Under the pieces are notes generated by a model. It saw only the letters and a list, made by a program, of their open reading frames with translations. It had not been told where the DNA came from and did not search any database. Below are positions 8,155-16,256 of a stretch of 64,000 nt of DNA, piece by piece (position 1 is the first letter of the stretch; every line of letters starts with the position of its first letter). The translations under genes were made by a program, and so were the position numbers. The DNA comes from Salinisphaera shabanensis E1L3A (GTDB lineage: Bacteria > Pseudomonadota > Gammaproteobacteria > Nevskiales > Salinisphaeraceae): assembly GCF_000215955.2 (NCBI RefSeq), contig NZ_AFNV02000006.1, positions 1 to 64,000 on the forward strand. The letters are read 5' to 3'.

Positions 8155-9807
8155 TCACCGTGTGGTGGTTTGTGCGCTCGGCGAGTCGCATGATTGCTTT
8201 TTAGTCGGGCCGGGCGGGTTCGTGGGAAAGCCGGTCCAGGGTTCGCAATGTTCGCGCGTCAGCGTGCCGGATCGCGGTGCCTGCGGCTCGCTGCGCAGTC
8301 CCCGCGCCAGCGCGACCATCACCACGAGCAACAGCAGCCCGACCGGCAGGCCCGCCACGATCGCCGCGGTCTGCAGCGCCGCCAGTCCGCCGGCCAGCAG
8401 CAGTACCCCGGCCAGCGCGCCGAGGGTCAGGCCCCAGACCGCCCGTAGCGGCAGGGGCGGCTCGCTGGCACCGTCGGAGAGGATGGTCGAGATCACCAGC
8501 GTGCCGGAGTCGCAGGAGGTGATGAAGAATGTCGCGACCAGCAGAACCAGCAACGCGGAGACCAGGGGGGCGAAGCCGCCGGGGGCGATCAATTCCACCG
8601 TGCGGTAGAGTGGCTGCGTCATATCGTTGCGTAACGGCCCGAGCAGGTTCGCGCCCTCGAAGAGCTCCAGGTACAGGGCGGTGCCGCCGGTAATGGCCAG
8701 CCAGGCGAAGGTGAGCAGCACCGGCACCAGCAGCACGCCCATCACGAATTCCCGCAGTGTGCGCCCGCGCGAGATGCGGGCGATGAACATGCCCACGAAC
8801 GGCGACCAGGCGATCCACCAGCCCCAGTAGAACAGGGTCCACTCCTCCTGCCAGCCGCTGTGTTGCTGCGCGTCGGTCCAGGTGCTGAGTTCCGGTAGCG
8901 TCTGCAGATAGGCGCCGGTGGTCTCGACCAGCAGGTTGAGTACGTGCAGCGTGGGCCCGAACGCCAGGAAGAACAGCAGGATTACGCCGCTGAGCAGAAG
9001 ATTGAAATTACTGACCAGGCGCACCCCGCGGCGCACACCGGAAATGGCGGAGCCCATGGCGATCAGCGTGATGATCGCCAGTATCCACAGTTCGCGCGTG
9101 ACGCCCGCCTCGGCGCCGATAAGATAGGTCAGCCCACCTTCGATCTGCTGCACCCCCAGGCCCAGCGAGGTGGCGATGCCGAAGGCCGCGCCGAACACCG
9201 TAGCGATGTCCACGATCTGCCCGAGCGGGCCGTCGGCGTGGCGGCCGAAGACCTCGTGGAGCATGGCGCGCGGCACCAGCGGCCGGCCACGTCGGAAAGC
9301 GAAATATGCCAACCCCAGTGCCATCAGCGCATAGACGCCCCAGGCGCTCAAGCCCCAGTGGAAGAAGGTCAGGCGCATGGCGGCCGAGGCCGCTGCCGGA
9401 GTCTGGCCCTCGGCGACGAACGGATTGGCCGCGTAATGGTTGAGCGGCTCGGCGATGCTCCAGAAGATCAGCCCGATGCCCATGCCGGCGGCAAACAGCA
9501 TCGAAAACCAGGAAGCATAGGTGAACTCCGGCGCTTCGTCATCACTGCCCAGGCGCACATTGCGATAGCGTCCGAAGCCGAGCCAGAGGACGAAGACCAG
9601 CACGAAGCCGACGATGGCCACGAAATACCATCGGAAGGTCAGCAGCACCTGATTCTGGATACGATCGAACACGGCCGCAGACTGCTCGGGCCAGACCGCG
9701 CCGATACCCACAAAGACCAGAATCAGCAGTAGCGACACGGCGGTGGTCGTGCGGTTGATGCGCACGGGTGGTTCCACAGTCGTCGTGGAACGCGGCGTTT
9801 CAGCCAT
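8155..9807 (-). CDS. BCCT-family osmolyte transporter
   Basis: A 550-residue betaine/choline/carnitine transporter with twelve predicted helices. The glycine-rich unwound-helix motif AAGMGIGLIFWSIAEP (near residue 110) and the tryptophan-rich substrate region GWWIAWSPFVGMFIARISRG (near residue 330) are diagnostic. It imports glycine betaine or a related compatible solute with Na+ or H+. The C-terminal tail is short and polar, without the long sensor helix of BetP. It starts at 9807 with a good AAGGAG box and reads leftward. Confidence 0.93.
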   Translation of the reverse strand: MAETPRSTTTVEPPVRINRTTTAVSLLLILVFVGIGAVWPEQSAAVFDRIQNQVLLTFRWYFVAIVGFVLVFVLWLGFGRYRNVRLGSDDEAPEFTYASWFSMLFAAGMGIGLIFWSIAEPLNHYAANPFVAEGQTPAAASAAMRLTFFHWGLSAWGVYALMALGLAYFAFRRGRPLVPRAMLHEVFGRHADGPLGQIVDIATVFGAAFGIATSLGLGVQQIEGGLTYLIGAEAGVTRELWILAIITLIAMGSAISGVRRGVRLVSNFNLLLSGVILLFFLAFGPTLHVLNLLVETTGAYLQTLPELSTWTDAQQHSGWQEEWTLFYWGWWIAWSPFVGMFIARISRGRTLREFVMGVLLVPVLLTFAWLAITGGTALYLELFEGANLLGPLRNDMTQPLYRTVELIAPGGFAPLVSALLVLLVATFFITSCDSGTLVISTILSDGASEPPLPLRAVWGLTLGALAGVLLLAGGLAALQTAAIVAGLPVGLLLLVVMVALARGLRSEPQAPRSGTLTREHCEPWTGFPTNPPGPTKKQSCDSPSAQTTTR

Positions 9808-9900
9808 GAGGTGCTCCTTGGTTATTGCGTGGGTCTTGGTATGGGTGGTTCAACGCGACGGTCGGGCGGCGCGGGCCGCCTCGGCCTATCGTTTGCCGCA

Positions 9901-10182
9901 TCAGGCGACGCCGGAGCTGAACCAGCGATACAGCGGCACGAACAGAATCGCCAGATACCAGCCGTACAGATAGGCCTCGATCAGCCCAATGACGAAGCCA
10001 GAGAAACTCAGCCACTCGAAGCCTGGCAACAAAGGCGCCCACGCCTGGTACATCTGCAGGCTCCCGGGTGCGATCAGGCCGAAGCCCACGCACAGCAGAT
10101 AGCTGATCAGCAACAACAGCGACAGGCTGTTGCCCAACGGGCCGATCCGCAGGCGCTGCGTGGTTTGTGTTGCATTGCTCAT
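9901..10182 (-). CDS. DUF5676 small membrane protein (copy 1)
   Basis: A 93-residue protein with two or three helices, the motif RIGPLGNSLSLLLLISYLLC near the N-terminus, then GFEWLSFSGFVIGLIEAYLYGW. This fits the DUF5676 family of small membrane proteins, which often sit in metal-resistance clusters; the function is unknown. The ATG at 10182 is preceded by CGGAGGTTGACC, a strong ribosome site. A relative is at 14144-14413, and a truncated start of a third copy is at 17185-17277. Confidence 0.8.
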   Translation of the reverse strand: MSNATQTTQRLRIGPLGNSLSLLLLISYLLCVGFGLIAPGSLQMYQAWAPLLPGFEWLSFSGFVIGLIEAYLYGWYLAILFVPLYRWFSSGVA

Positions 10183-10486
10183 GGTCAACCTCCGTCTTGT
10201 GCAAATGTCGTTGTGGAAACCGGCGAACCAACGCCACCGCTGACAACCTGGCGAAGCTGTTAAATCCCGAGGTATGTTCATGCCGACTGGTACGACGGCG
10301 AGCTCCGTCGCCGGCGATTTTCGACATGTCCCGGCATAGCCAGAAATCCCCACCCGGGGTCAATGCGCCACCGGAGACGACAGACGCCACTCAGGTAGGT
10401 CGCCCACAGCTACACGGGCACGACGGTTTCGAATGGCTGACAGCGGGAGAATCATTTGAATCGCGGGTTTACCTCCTGTTGCAGCC
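10183..10486. other. Intergenic region, no gene seen
   Basis: This 304-bp gap between the DUF5676 gene and the TVP38 gene holds the leader of DUF5676. I see no convincing reading frame, hairpin or repeat in it. Confidence 0.5.
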
Positions 10487-11191
10487 TTACCGGGAACCAA
10501 ACCAATGTTTGATGGCGGTGCGAAAGCGTAACGGAAGCGCCCGCCAGAACAGCGGCAACAGGGTGAGCAGCCCCAGCGCCAGCACCGTCAGGACGGCGCC
10601 ATGCAGATCGCCGGTAGCCAGTTCGTCGCCGAAGTGCGCCAGCACGAAGCTGGCCGGCAGGATGCCCAGCAATGTCGCGACCGCAAAGCGCCAGAGCGCA
10701 AGCGGCGTGAGCCCGGCCGCATAGCTGATCACATCGAAGGAGACAAACGGCAGCAGCCGGGTGGCGAAGACGAACGCCATCAGGACATTCTGGGAGGTGA
10801 TGACGCGATTTAGCATGCCGGCCGAGGCCAGGCGCTCGCCCAGCCGGGCGCGCAGTGCTTCGTAGCCGGCCAGGCGGGCGATGCCGAAGGCGATCAGTGC
10901 CCCTGTCTCGGCGCCGGCGGCGACATAGAGCGTACCCCAGCCATGGCCGTAGGCAGCGCCGGCGGCGAGCGCGATTGGCGCGCTCGGGATCGGGCTCATG
11001 ACGATGGCCACCGTCATCAGACCGACGATCAGGGCCGGGCCTGCCGGGCCCAGATCGATCACCAGCCGTTCGAGGGTCTCGCCGTCCAGCGCCTGCGCCA
11101 GCAGCCCCGTTTGCCATAACATCAGGGCCGCTACGGCAAAAGCGCCGAACAGGCCAATGCCCGCTGCGATTCGCCAGCGCGGCTGGCTCAT
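10487..11191 (-). CDS. TVP38/TMEM64 family membrane protein (copy 1)
   Basis: A 234-residue protein of the DedA/VTT superfamily with about six helices. Motifs include SPIPSAPIALAAGAAYG, the GAETGALIAFGIARL helix, and FATRLLPFVSFDVISYAAGL, all typical of TVP38. Members are linked to phospholipid or bicarbonate movement across membranes and to envelope stress, but none is firmly assigned. A second, divergent member is at 26121-26939. The start overlaps a 21-codon reading frame as ATGA. Confidence 0.88.
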   Translation of the reverse strand: MSQPRWRIAAGIGLFGAFAVAALMLWQTGLLAQALDGETLERLVIDLGPAGPALIVGLMTVAIVMSPIPSAPIALAAGAAYGHGWGTLYVAAGAETGALIAFGIARLAGYEALRARLGERLASAGMLNRVITSQNVLMAFVFATRLLPFVSFDVISYAAGLTPLALWRFAVATLLGILPASFVLAHFGDELATGDLHGAVLTVLALGLLTLLPLFWRALPLRFRTAIKHWFGSR

Positions 11192-11253
11192 AGCGAGCCC
11201 AGCATGAGGGCGGCCAGCGAAGTGGATAGAGCCGCGAGCACGTGTTTATCCAT
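11188..11253 (-). CDS. Possible 21-codon leader peptide of the TVP38 gene
   Basis: A short frame encodes a hydrophobic 21-residue peptide (MDKHVLAALSTS, then a Leu/Ala-rich end) and overlaps the TVP38 start as ATGA. It may be a translational leader or the remnant of a signal peptide. No Shine-Dalgarno stands out. Confidence 0.25.
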   Translation of the reverse strand: MDKHVLAALSTSLAALMLGSL

Positions 11254-11273
11254 GGCACCCGGCAAAGCGTGGG

Positions 11274-11531
11274 CTACTCATCGCGCGCCTGACCATTTCC
11301 ACCGGTGGCGGTCGACTTCAAGGCCGGCCAGTCGGTAAAGGCGACGATATACAGCACCACCAGATTGACCAGCGGGACGAATATCAGCAGGCTGAGCCAG
11401 CCGGAAAAGCCGGCCTTGGAAAAGATCTTCCAGAACGGCGGCAGGATAATGGCGATCCAAAGCAGCATGAACAGCCAGTGACCGCCGAACCACATACCAT
11501 AACCGCCGGACCACATCGTTTCGTGCATCAT
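11274..11531 (-). CDS. Small membrane protein
   Basis: An 85-residue protein with a Met/Gly/Trp-rich N-terminus (ETMWSGGYGMWFGGHWLF) and two helices, then a polar tail. The organisation is close to DUF805-like or SHOCT-associated small membrane proteins common in metal clusters. Met, Trp and His near the first helix might bind copper (inference). It has a good AGGAATG context and lies just before the second duplicated operon's EamA gene. Confidence 0.65.
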   Translation of the reverse strand: MMHETMWSGGYGMWFGGHWLFMLLWIAIILPPFWKIFSKAGFSGWLSLLIFVPLVNLVVLYIVAFTDWPALKSTATGGNGQARDE

Positions 11532-11670
11532 GATTCATTCCTCTTTGTTCGGACGCCATACAAGTGCCCGTCACTGCGGCATCCGGGGCCGTTCAAGGGG
11601 TGCTTGTCCTGACCCTGTGCCTGCATCAATGCCCGCCCACGGCATTGGAATGCGGCGTTTACTGTACCCA

Positions 11671-12552
11671 TTATCGGGTCGGCGACGGCTTGGTCGCCAC
11701 CAATTGAATCGCCAGTATGGTCACCCCGATACCAACAGCCTGAATCCAGCCGAACCGCTCGTCGAAGAACAGGCCGCCCAGTAGCAAGCCGAAGATCGGT
11801 GTCAGGAAGGTGAAGGTATTCAGCCGGTTGAGCGAGGCCTGCGTGAGCAGATAGTGCCAGAGCGCCGTCATGAGCGCGGTGCCAAACACGACGAGGCCGA
11901 TTAGACTGGCTATAAACTGTGATGTCCAGGCGATGTGCCAGCTTGTGCCGACGGCTTGTGCACCTACTGCCAACGCCATCGCGCCGACGAGCAACTGCAG
12001 CCCGGTGACCATCAGCACGTCGGCGCGGCCCGTCAGCGCCTTGAGCAGGACATTGCCCATCGCGGTCCCTACGGCGCCAAGAATAATCCATACAAAAGCC
12101 TGTAGGTCAGCGACGGAATTGGGCCCCAAAAGGCTGGGCACGGACATCACCAGCACGCCGACAAACCCGAGCAACAGACCGATGCCGACACCTAAAGTCA
12201 GCCGCTCGGACAAAAAGATCGCGGCTAGCACGGCGGCAATCAAGGGCTGGGTGTTTGCGACAACCGTGGCCAAGCCCGGCGGTATTTTACCGCCCCCGAT
12301 GAACATGCCACCGAGGCCGAGGCCGGTAAAAGTCAGGCCGGTGGCCACGATCAGTCCCAGATTGGCGACGCCGCTGGGCCAGGGACGGCCCAGTCCGACG
12401 GCCAGAACAATAACGAGTACCCCCGACAGCGCTGCACGCAGGGCCGCAAAGACCATTGGCGGGGCGTCGGTCAGGCCGACCTGGATAAGCGGAAAGCAGA
12501 TCGCCCAGAGAAAGGTAACCAATACCGTAAGCACGACATTGCGGATCGCCAT
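11671..12552 (-). CDS. EamA/DMT-family transporter (duplicate 2)
   Basis: A 293-residue ten-helix carrier, collinear with the protein at 5382-6263 without gaps and differing by scattered substitutions. It is the last gene of the second YHS-PLD-Cys-EamA operon, 3 bp after the stop of the Cys-rich peptide. Both copies are intact, so each is probably maintained. Substrate unknown. Confidence 0.9.
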   Translation of the reverse strand: MAIRNVVLTVLVTFLWAICFPLIQVGLTDAPPMVFAALRAALSGVLVIVLAVGLGRPWPSGVANLGLIVATGLTFTGLGLGGMFIGGGKIPPGLATVVANTQPLIAAVLAAIFLSERLTLGVGIGLLLGFVGVLVMSVPSLLGPNSVADLQAFVWIILGAVGTAMGNVLLKALTGRADVLMVTGLQLLVGAMALAVGAQAVGTSWHIAWTSQFIASLIGLVVFGTALMTALWHYLLTQASLNRLNTFTFLTPIFGLLLGGLFFDERFGWIQAVGIGVTILAIQLVATKPSPTR

Positions 12553-12555
12553 GGC

Positions 12556-12744
12556 TCAGACCGACGGGGACGGGCGAGATCTAGGTTCCGCTCGCGCCGG
12601 TTCGCGGAGCGCATGGGCGCACCAGGAAGGGCCGATGCACTCGTTCTCGTGCAGCCTGCACTGCGCCAAGCGGTGCTTATGAGACAGTATCGGCCGGAGC
12701 GTGCGACTGCGGCTGCAGGTCGGCACACACCAGGCGCAGGTCAT
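12556..12744 (-). CDS. Cysteine-rich small protein, MTCxWCVPxC family (duplicate 2)
   Basis: A 62-residue reading frame beginning MTCAWCVPTC, with ENEC and PSWC later. Its ATG overlaps the phospholipase D stop as ATGA (12744-12741), exactly as in the sister copy. Between the conserved cysteines the two copies differ at most positions and in length by one residue. An extra cysteine (LAQC) is private to this copy. Such a pattern suggests selection on metal ligands. The function is unknown; a small metal chaperone or redox peptide is one possibility. Confidence 0.6.
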   Translation of the reverse strand: MTCAWCVPTCSRSRTLRPILSHKHRLAQCRLHENECIGPSWCAHALREPARAEPRSRPSPSV

Positions 12745-13910
12745 AGCCACCGCCGGGCTGCCCAGGCCACGGGTGCCAAGACACGGGCCATCGTCCGCTG
12801 TCTTGGCCACGTGGTCGTGAATTCCTCGGCATCGGCCAGATCTGTCTCGAATTGCGTTGTCAACGCCGATGCGAGCGTGCGGTTGCGCGCGCACAGGTTG
12901 AGTTCGTGATTGACGAACAGACTACGATAATCGAGATTCGCGGTGCCTACGCTGACCCAGTCGCCGTCGATCGTCACCGTTTTGGCGTGCAACAGACGTG
13001 TGTGATAGCCAAACACCCGCACACCTCGACATTGCAAACGCGCATAGATGCGCCGCGCGATCCAGCGTATCGGGGCCACGTCGCTTTTCCTGGGGACCAG
13101 CAAACGGACCGACACCCCGCGTTCGGCCGCCTGTCCGAGGGCCTGCTGGGTCCATCCGTCGGGTACGAAGTAAGGGGTGGTCAGTTCGATATGGTGCTGT
13201 GCCGACGCGAACATGGCGGCGAAGACACAGCGCAGTCGGTGCGCGCAGTCAGCGGTTTTGTTCGGCAATACCACGGCGCTGGAAGAGTGCGCCTGCGGTA
13301 GCGCCCGCCAGAGGCAGCGTTGCCAGAGAGCCTCGAATGCAGCCTGTGCTTGCGTTGCCAGATCCCCGGTCATGGCGACATGGGTGTCTCGCCAGCGGCG
13401 TTCACCATAGTGTCGGCGCGAGTTCTCCCGGTGGATATTGAAGCCGCCGAGGAAGGCCTGGCGTCGATCCACGACCAGCAGCTTGCGGTGATTACGCTGG
13501 TTGTAGCGTAACGGGCGCGACCAGTGCCAGCGGTGGAACCAGCGTAACGTCACGCCGCTGTCCCGCAAAAAACGATCAAGGTCGCGCGAGGCCCAGAACA
13601 GCGAGCCGGCCGCGTCCAGATGCACGCGCACGTCGATGCCCGAGCGTGCGCGTTCGGCGAGGACGTCGGCAAGCGCGCGGCCGACCTCGTCATCGGCGAA
13701 GATATAGCTTTCCAGCACGACCTCGCGCTCGGCTGCGCGGATGGCCGCCTGCATGGCGGCATAGAGCGAATCGCCCTCGGTGAACAGGCCAAAAGACTCA
13801 TCGCCCGGCCACAAGATTGGCTCGCAGCGGTCCCGGCGTGCCCGCGCGAACAGTTGTCCGGCGACAGACGTGCTCGAAGTGCCGGCTTGGTGACGCAGCC
13901 GAAAAGTCAC
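12741..13910 (-). CDS. Phospholipase D family protein / cardiolipin synthase ClsB-like (duplicate 2)
   Basis: A 389-residue paralogue of the protein at 6455-7624 with both HKD motifs (HRKLLVVD and HAKTVTID). The frame stays open up to 14063, but the real start is the GTG at 13910, which overlaps the YHS stop as GTGA exactly like copy 1 and gives the same length. The N-terminal 20 residues differ from copy 1, and the catalytic core is nearly identical. It should transfer phosphatidyl groups at the inner membrane. Confidence 0.88.
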   Translation of the reverse strand: MTFRLRHQAGTSSTSVAGQLFARARRDRCEPILWPGDESFGLFTEGDSLYAAMQAAIRAAEREVVLESYIFADDEVGRALADVLAERARSGIDVRVHLDAAGSLFWASRDLDRFLRDSGVTLRWFHRWHWSRPLRYNQRNHRKLLVVDRRQAFLGGFNIHRENSRRHYGERRWRDTHVAMTGDLATQAQAAFEALWQRCLWRALPQAHSSSAVVLPNKTADCAHRLRCVFAAMFASAQHHIELTTPYFVPDGWTQQALGQAAERGVSVRLLVPRKSDVAPIRWIARRIYARLQCRGVRVFGYHTRLLHAKTVTIDGDWVSVGTANLDYRSLFVNHELNLCARNRTLASALTTQFETDLADAEEFTTTWPRQRTMARVLAPVAWAARRWL

Positions 13911-14104
13911 CGCGTCTTCATTCCGTGTTGGCGATGACGCCGCACGTATTGCACGGGATTGAACTCGAACGCCTCGCGGCAGGCGCTCGAACAGAAATAA
14001 TAGAACGTGCCCTGATACAGGTATTCCTCGACCGCGGCGGTGTAGCTGACTTTCATGCCGCAAACCGGATCCGTTCGGGTGCGTTCATTGGTTTGTCTTT
14101 TCAT
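13907..14104 (-). CDS. YHS-domain metal-binding peptide (duplicate 2)
   Basis: A 65-residue YHS protein (DPVCGMKV, then FYYFCSSAC) nearly identical to the one at 7621-7818. It heads the second duplicated operon and ends in a GTGA overlap with the phospholipase D gene. The DUF5676 gene lies 39 bp upstream in the same direction, so all may be one transcript. Confidence 0.9.
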   Translation of the reverse strand: MKRQTNERTRTDPVCGMKVSYTAAVEEYLYQGTFYYFCSSACREAFEFNPVQYVRRHRQHGMKTR

Positions 14105-14143
14105 CGTCCATCTTCTCCGTTGCCACTATCTTCTTTGCCGAGA

Positions 14144-14413
14144 TCACGACTCGCGAGCGTTGCCGAATCGGCGATTGAGGCCGTTGTAAATAGGGCAGAA
14201 GACGAGCCCGGCGTAGGCGCCGAATACGAAACTTTCTACCAGACCGAGCAGAAAGCCCCACCAGGTCAACCATTCGAACGCCGGTAGCACCTGCTCGAGA
14301 AATGCATGCATATGCAGGCTTTGCGGTGTTACGAGTCCGTAAATGACGCAGATGATGAAGCTTACGGCGCCAAACAGGGCCAGCGCCCAGCTCACCAGCT
14401 TGGTATTAAGCAT
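14144..14413 (-). CDS. DUF5676 small membrane protein (copy 2)
   Basis: An 89-residue membrane protein with three helices and the family landmarks YGLVTPQSLHMHAFLEQVLP and FEWLTWWGFLLGLVESFVFG, aligning with the protein at 9901-10182. In both places it lies close to YHS, TVP38 or methyltransferase genes. Function unknown. Confidence 0.8.
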   Translation of the reverse strand: MLNTKLVSWALALFGAVSFIICVIYGLVTPQSLHMHAFLEQVLPAFEWLTWWGFLLGLVESFVFGAYAGLVFCPIYNGLNRRFGNARES

Positions 14414-14459
14414 GTTCCGTCTCTCCTAAGGCCATATCGAGGGCGAAGCCGCCGATTGT

Positions 14460-14639
14460 CTAATGTTTGTGATTCGAATGCTCATCGGCCGGGCCTTTCT
14501 GGTCCGCCGATCGGTCTTTGGTGCCGCTGTCTTTTCCGTGGCCGCCATGCCGGCCGTGGCCGCCGTGCCCGAACAGGTGCATACCGATAAATAAACCGCC
14601 GAACAGTACCCAGAACCAGTTATCGATCAACCATTCCAT
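14460..14639 (-). CDS. Small His/Gly-rich membrane peptide
   Basis: A 59-residue protein with one N-terminal helix (MEWLIDNWFWVLFGGLFIG) followed by HLFGHGGHGRHGGHGK and a charged tail ending SNHKH. It resembles DUF2933-type small proteins of metal clusters, which have a helix and HGGHG repeats. The eight or so histidines probably bind metal at the membrane face. It has a good AGGAGAG site before the ATG and lies between the Rieske gene and DUF5676. Confidence 0.7.
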   Translation of the reverse strand: MEWLIDNWFWVLFGGLFIGMHLFGHGGHGRHGGHGKDSGTKDRSADQKGPADEHSNHKH

Positions 14640-14687
14640 GAAAGCTCTCCTGTTGCATAAAAATACGCGTGTTCTCCGATGTTTCGC

Positions 14688-15290
14688 TTATATCGTCGGG
14701 TTTTCTCCGATGATTACCGTGTCGCGCTGTGTATATCGATAGGGCGGTACCACCAGATTCAGGGGCGCCGGTACGCCCTTGAATACACGCCCGGCAAAGT
14801 CGAACTTGGAGCCATGGCACGGACAAAAATAACCCCCGGGCCATCGTGGATCGAACGGCGTCTCGCCGACTTCGGGGCGGAAGTTCGGTATGCACCCGAG
14901 ATGGGTGCAGATGGCCACCACGACGAAAATGTCCGGACGAACGGAACGCACCGGGTTTTCGGCATATTCGGGCTGTTGGTCCGCTTGAGAATCCGGATCC
15001 AGCAGGCGCGACTCCAGCTCGCCACTGCGCAGTCGCTGTAGCATGTCGGGCGTGCGGCGCAGCACCCACACCGGCTTTTGCCGCCATGTCACCAGCACTT
15101 GCTGGCCCGGCGCGATCGCGCCGAGCGCGACCTCGACCGGCGCGCCGGCGGCCCGGGCACGGGCGCTGGGCCACGAGCGCATAAAGGGAACGGCCACAGC
15201 GACTGCACCGGTGGCGCCGGTCACGGCCAGCGCCGTGCTCAGAAAACGCCTGCGAGCCGTGTCCTTTTGTGTTGTTCTGAAATCCGCCAT
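14688..15290 (-). CDS. petA: Rieske [2Fe-2S] protein, cytochrome bc1 type (orphan)
   Basis: A 200-residue protein with a Tat-type N-terminus (ARRRFL, then a hydrophobic helix, residues 13-38) and a C-terminal Rieske fold. Cluster ligands are C128-T-H130-L-G-C133 and C156-P-C158-H159-G. This is the iron-sulfur subunit of ubiquinol:cytochrome c reductase, which passes electrons from quinol to cytochrome c1. No cytochrome b or c1 gene is nearby, so it is an extra copy or serves another partner. It lies in a metal cluster between a DMT transporter and a His-rich peptide. Confidence 0.9.
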   Translation of the reverse strand: MADFRTTQKDTARRRFLSTALAVTGATGAVAVAVPFMRSWPSARARAAGAPVEVALGAIAPGQQVLVTWRQKPVWVLRRTPDMLQRLRSGELESRLLDPDSQADQQPEYAENPVRSVRPDIFVVVAICTHLGCIPNFRPEVGETPFDPRWPGGYFCPCHGSKFDFAGRVFKGVPAPLNLVVPPYRYTQRDTVIIGENPTI

Positions 15291-15323
15291 TGGTTTGCCT
15301 CTCGAGCGCGTGCCGCTGCGTTG

Positions 15324-16256
15324 TTACGCCTGCGCTGCCTGTGTGTGGGCCTGACACGGGTGCACGGGCCGGTTCTTGTCTTCCTGCGACATCTCGCGCG
15401 TCAGCCAGAAGCCCGCACCCAGCAGGATTGCGCCGCCATAGACCATGCTCTGGCCCGGCACCTCGGCGAAGATCACGAAACCCAGGGTCGAAGCCACGAC
15501 CGGCGAGACGATGATGTCGACCAGGGCATAAACGTTGGCGTTGATCGTCTTCAAAACGATCGAGATACCGAAATAGGCGAAACCCGTGGAGACAACGCCA
15601 AGCCCGAGCGCCCACAGCATCACCGGCAGGTCGATTCCCAGTGTCGGATAGCTAATCATCGCCGTAATCGCGCCGGGACCGGAGATCAACACAAAGGGCG
15701 AGAGCACGAGTGCGGCGACCAGCAGCGACCAGGCGATATCGTTGCCGGTTTCGCTCTTGCCCTCATAGCGCATGTAGGTGACCATCGCGGCATAGATGAC
15801 CCCGGTGGCCAGGGCGACGAAATTGCCCAGCATGTGGCCACCGCCGAGCGGATTGGCGAGGGCGATACCGGCCATGGCAATGGCGAAAATCACGATATAG
15901 CTCTTCTTGGCCTTTTCGCCCAGAAACAACGCCGAGAAGATGAACACGAAAAACGGCGCGATGCTCCAGAAGATCACCGCGTTGGCAATCGGCACCAGCG
16001 ACATGGCGTAGTTGAATACGCCGCCCTGGGCGGCGATCAGTACGCCGATCAGCGCCGTATCCTTGACGTTGCCCCTGGGAAACCGCGGCCATTCACCGCT
16101 CGCTATAGCGCGTGCGACGAACAGAAAGGCCGCCGCGCAGGCCATGGCATAAAACGTCAGCGTCTGGATCGGAATCCGCCCATCGGTGAGCTTGACGAAC
16201 ACGCCGATGGTCGCCTCGGAGACCGTGATCAATGCCAGTAGCAGCAGTGTCTTCAT
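15324..16256 (-). CDS. EamA/DMT-family transporter (third, divergent)
   Basis: A 310-residue ten-helix carrier with two EamA halves, only distantly related to the duplicated pair at 5382 and 11671. It overlaps the CDF gene by 4 bp (16253-16256), so the two are probably co-translated. The N-terminal segment TVSEATIGVFVKLTDGRIPI and the His/Gln-rich end are unlike the other two. Substrate unknown. Confidence 0.85.
   Translation of the reverse strand: MKTLLLLALITVSEATIGVFVKLTDGRIPIQTLTFYAMACAAAFLFVARAIASGEWPRFPRGNVKDTALIGVLIAAQGGVFNYAMSLVPIANAVIFWSIAPFFVFIFSALFLGEKAKKSYIVIFAIAMAGIALANPLGGGHMLGNFVALATGVIYAAMVTYMRYEGKSETGNDIAWSLLVAALVLSPFVLISGPGAITAMISYPTLGIDLPVMLWALGLGVVSTGFAYFGISIVLKTINANVYALVDIIVSPVVASTLGFVIFAEVPGQSMVYGGAILLGAGFWLTREMSQEDKNRPVHPCQAHTQAAQA

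Larger units (their letters stand above)
11671..14104. repeat. Segmental duplication, copy 2 (YHS-PLD-Cys-EamA)
   Basis: Counterpart of 5382-7818 in direct orientation, 3.9 kb away. BCCT, DUF5676, TVP38 and a small membrane gene lie between the copies. The junction upstream of YHS differs between the copies (methyltransferase remnant in copy 1, DUF5676 in copy 2). Confidence 0.9.

Noticed and set aside
13911-14063. N-terminal extension of phospholipase D copy 2
   Set aside because: It overlaps the YHS gene in another frame; the GTG at 13910 gives the same length and overlap as copy 1.
15078-16241. A 387-codon plus-strand frame opposite the Rieske and DMT genes
   Set aside because: Gly/Arg/His-rich, spans two real genes antisense.
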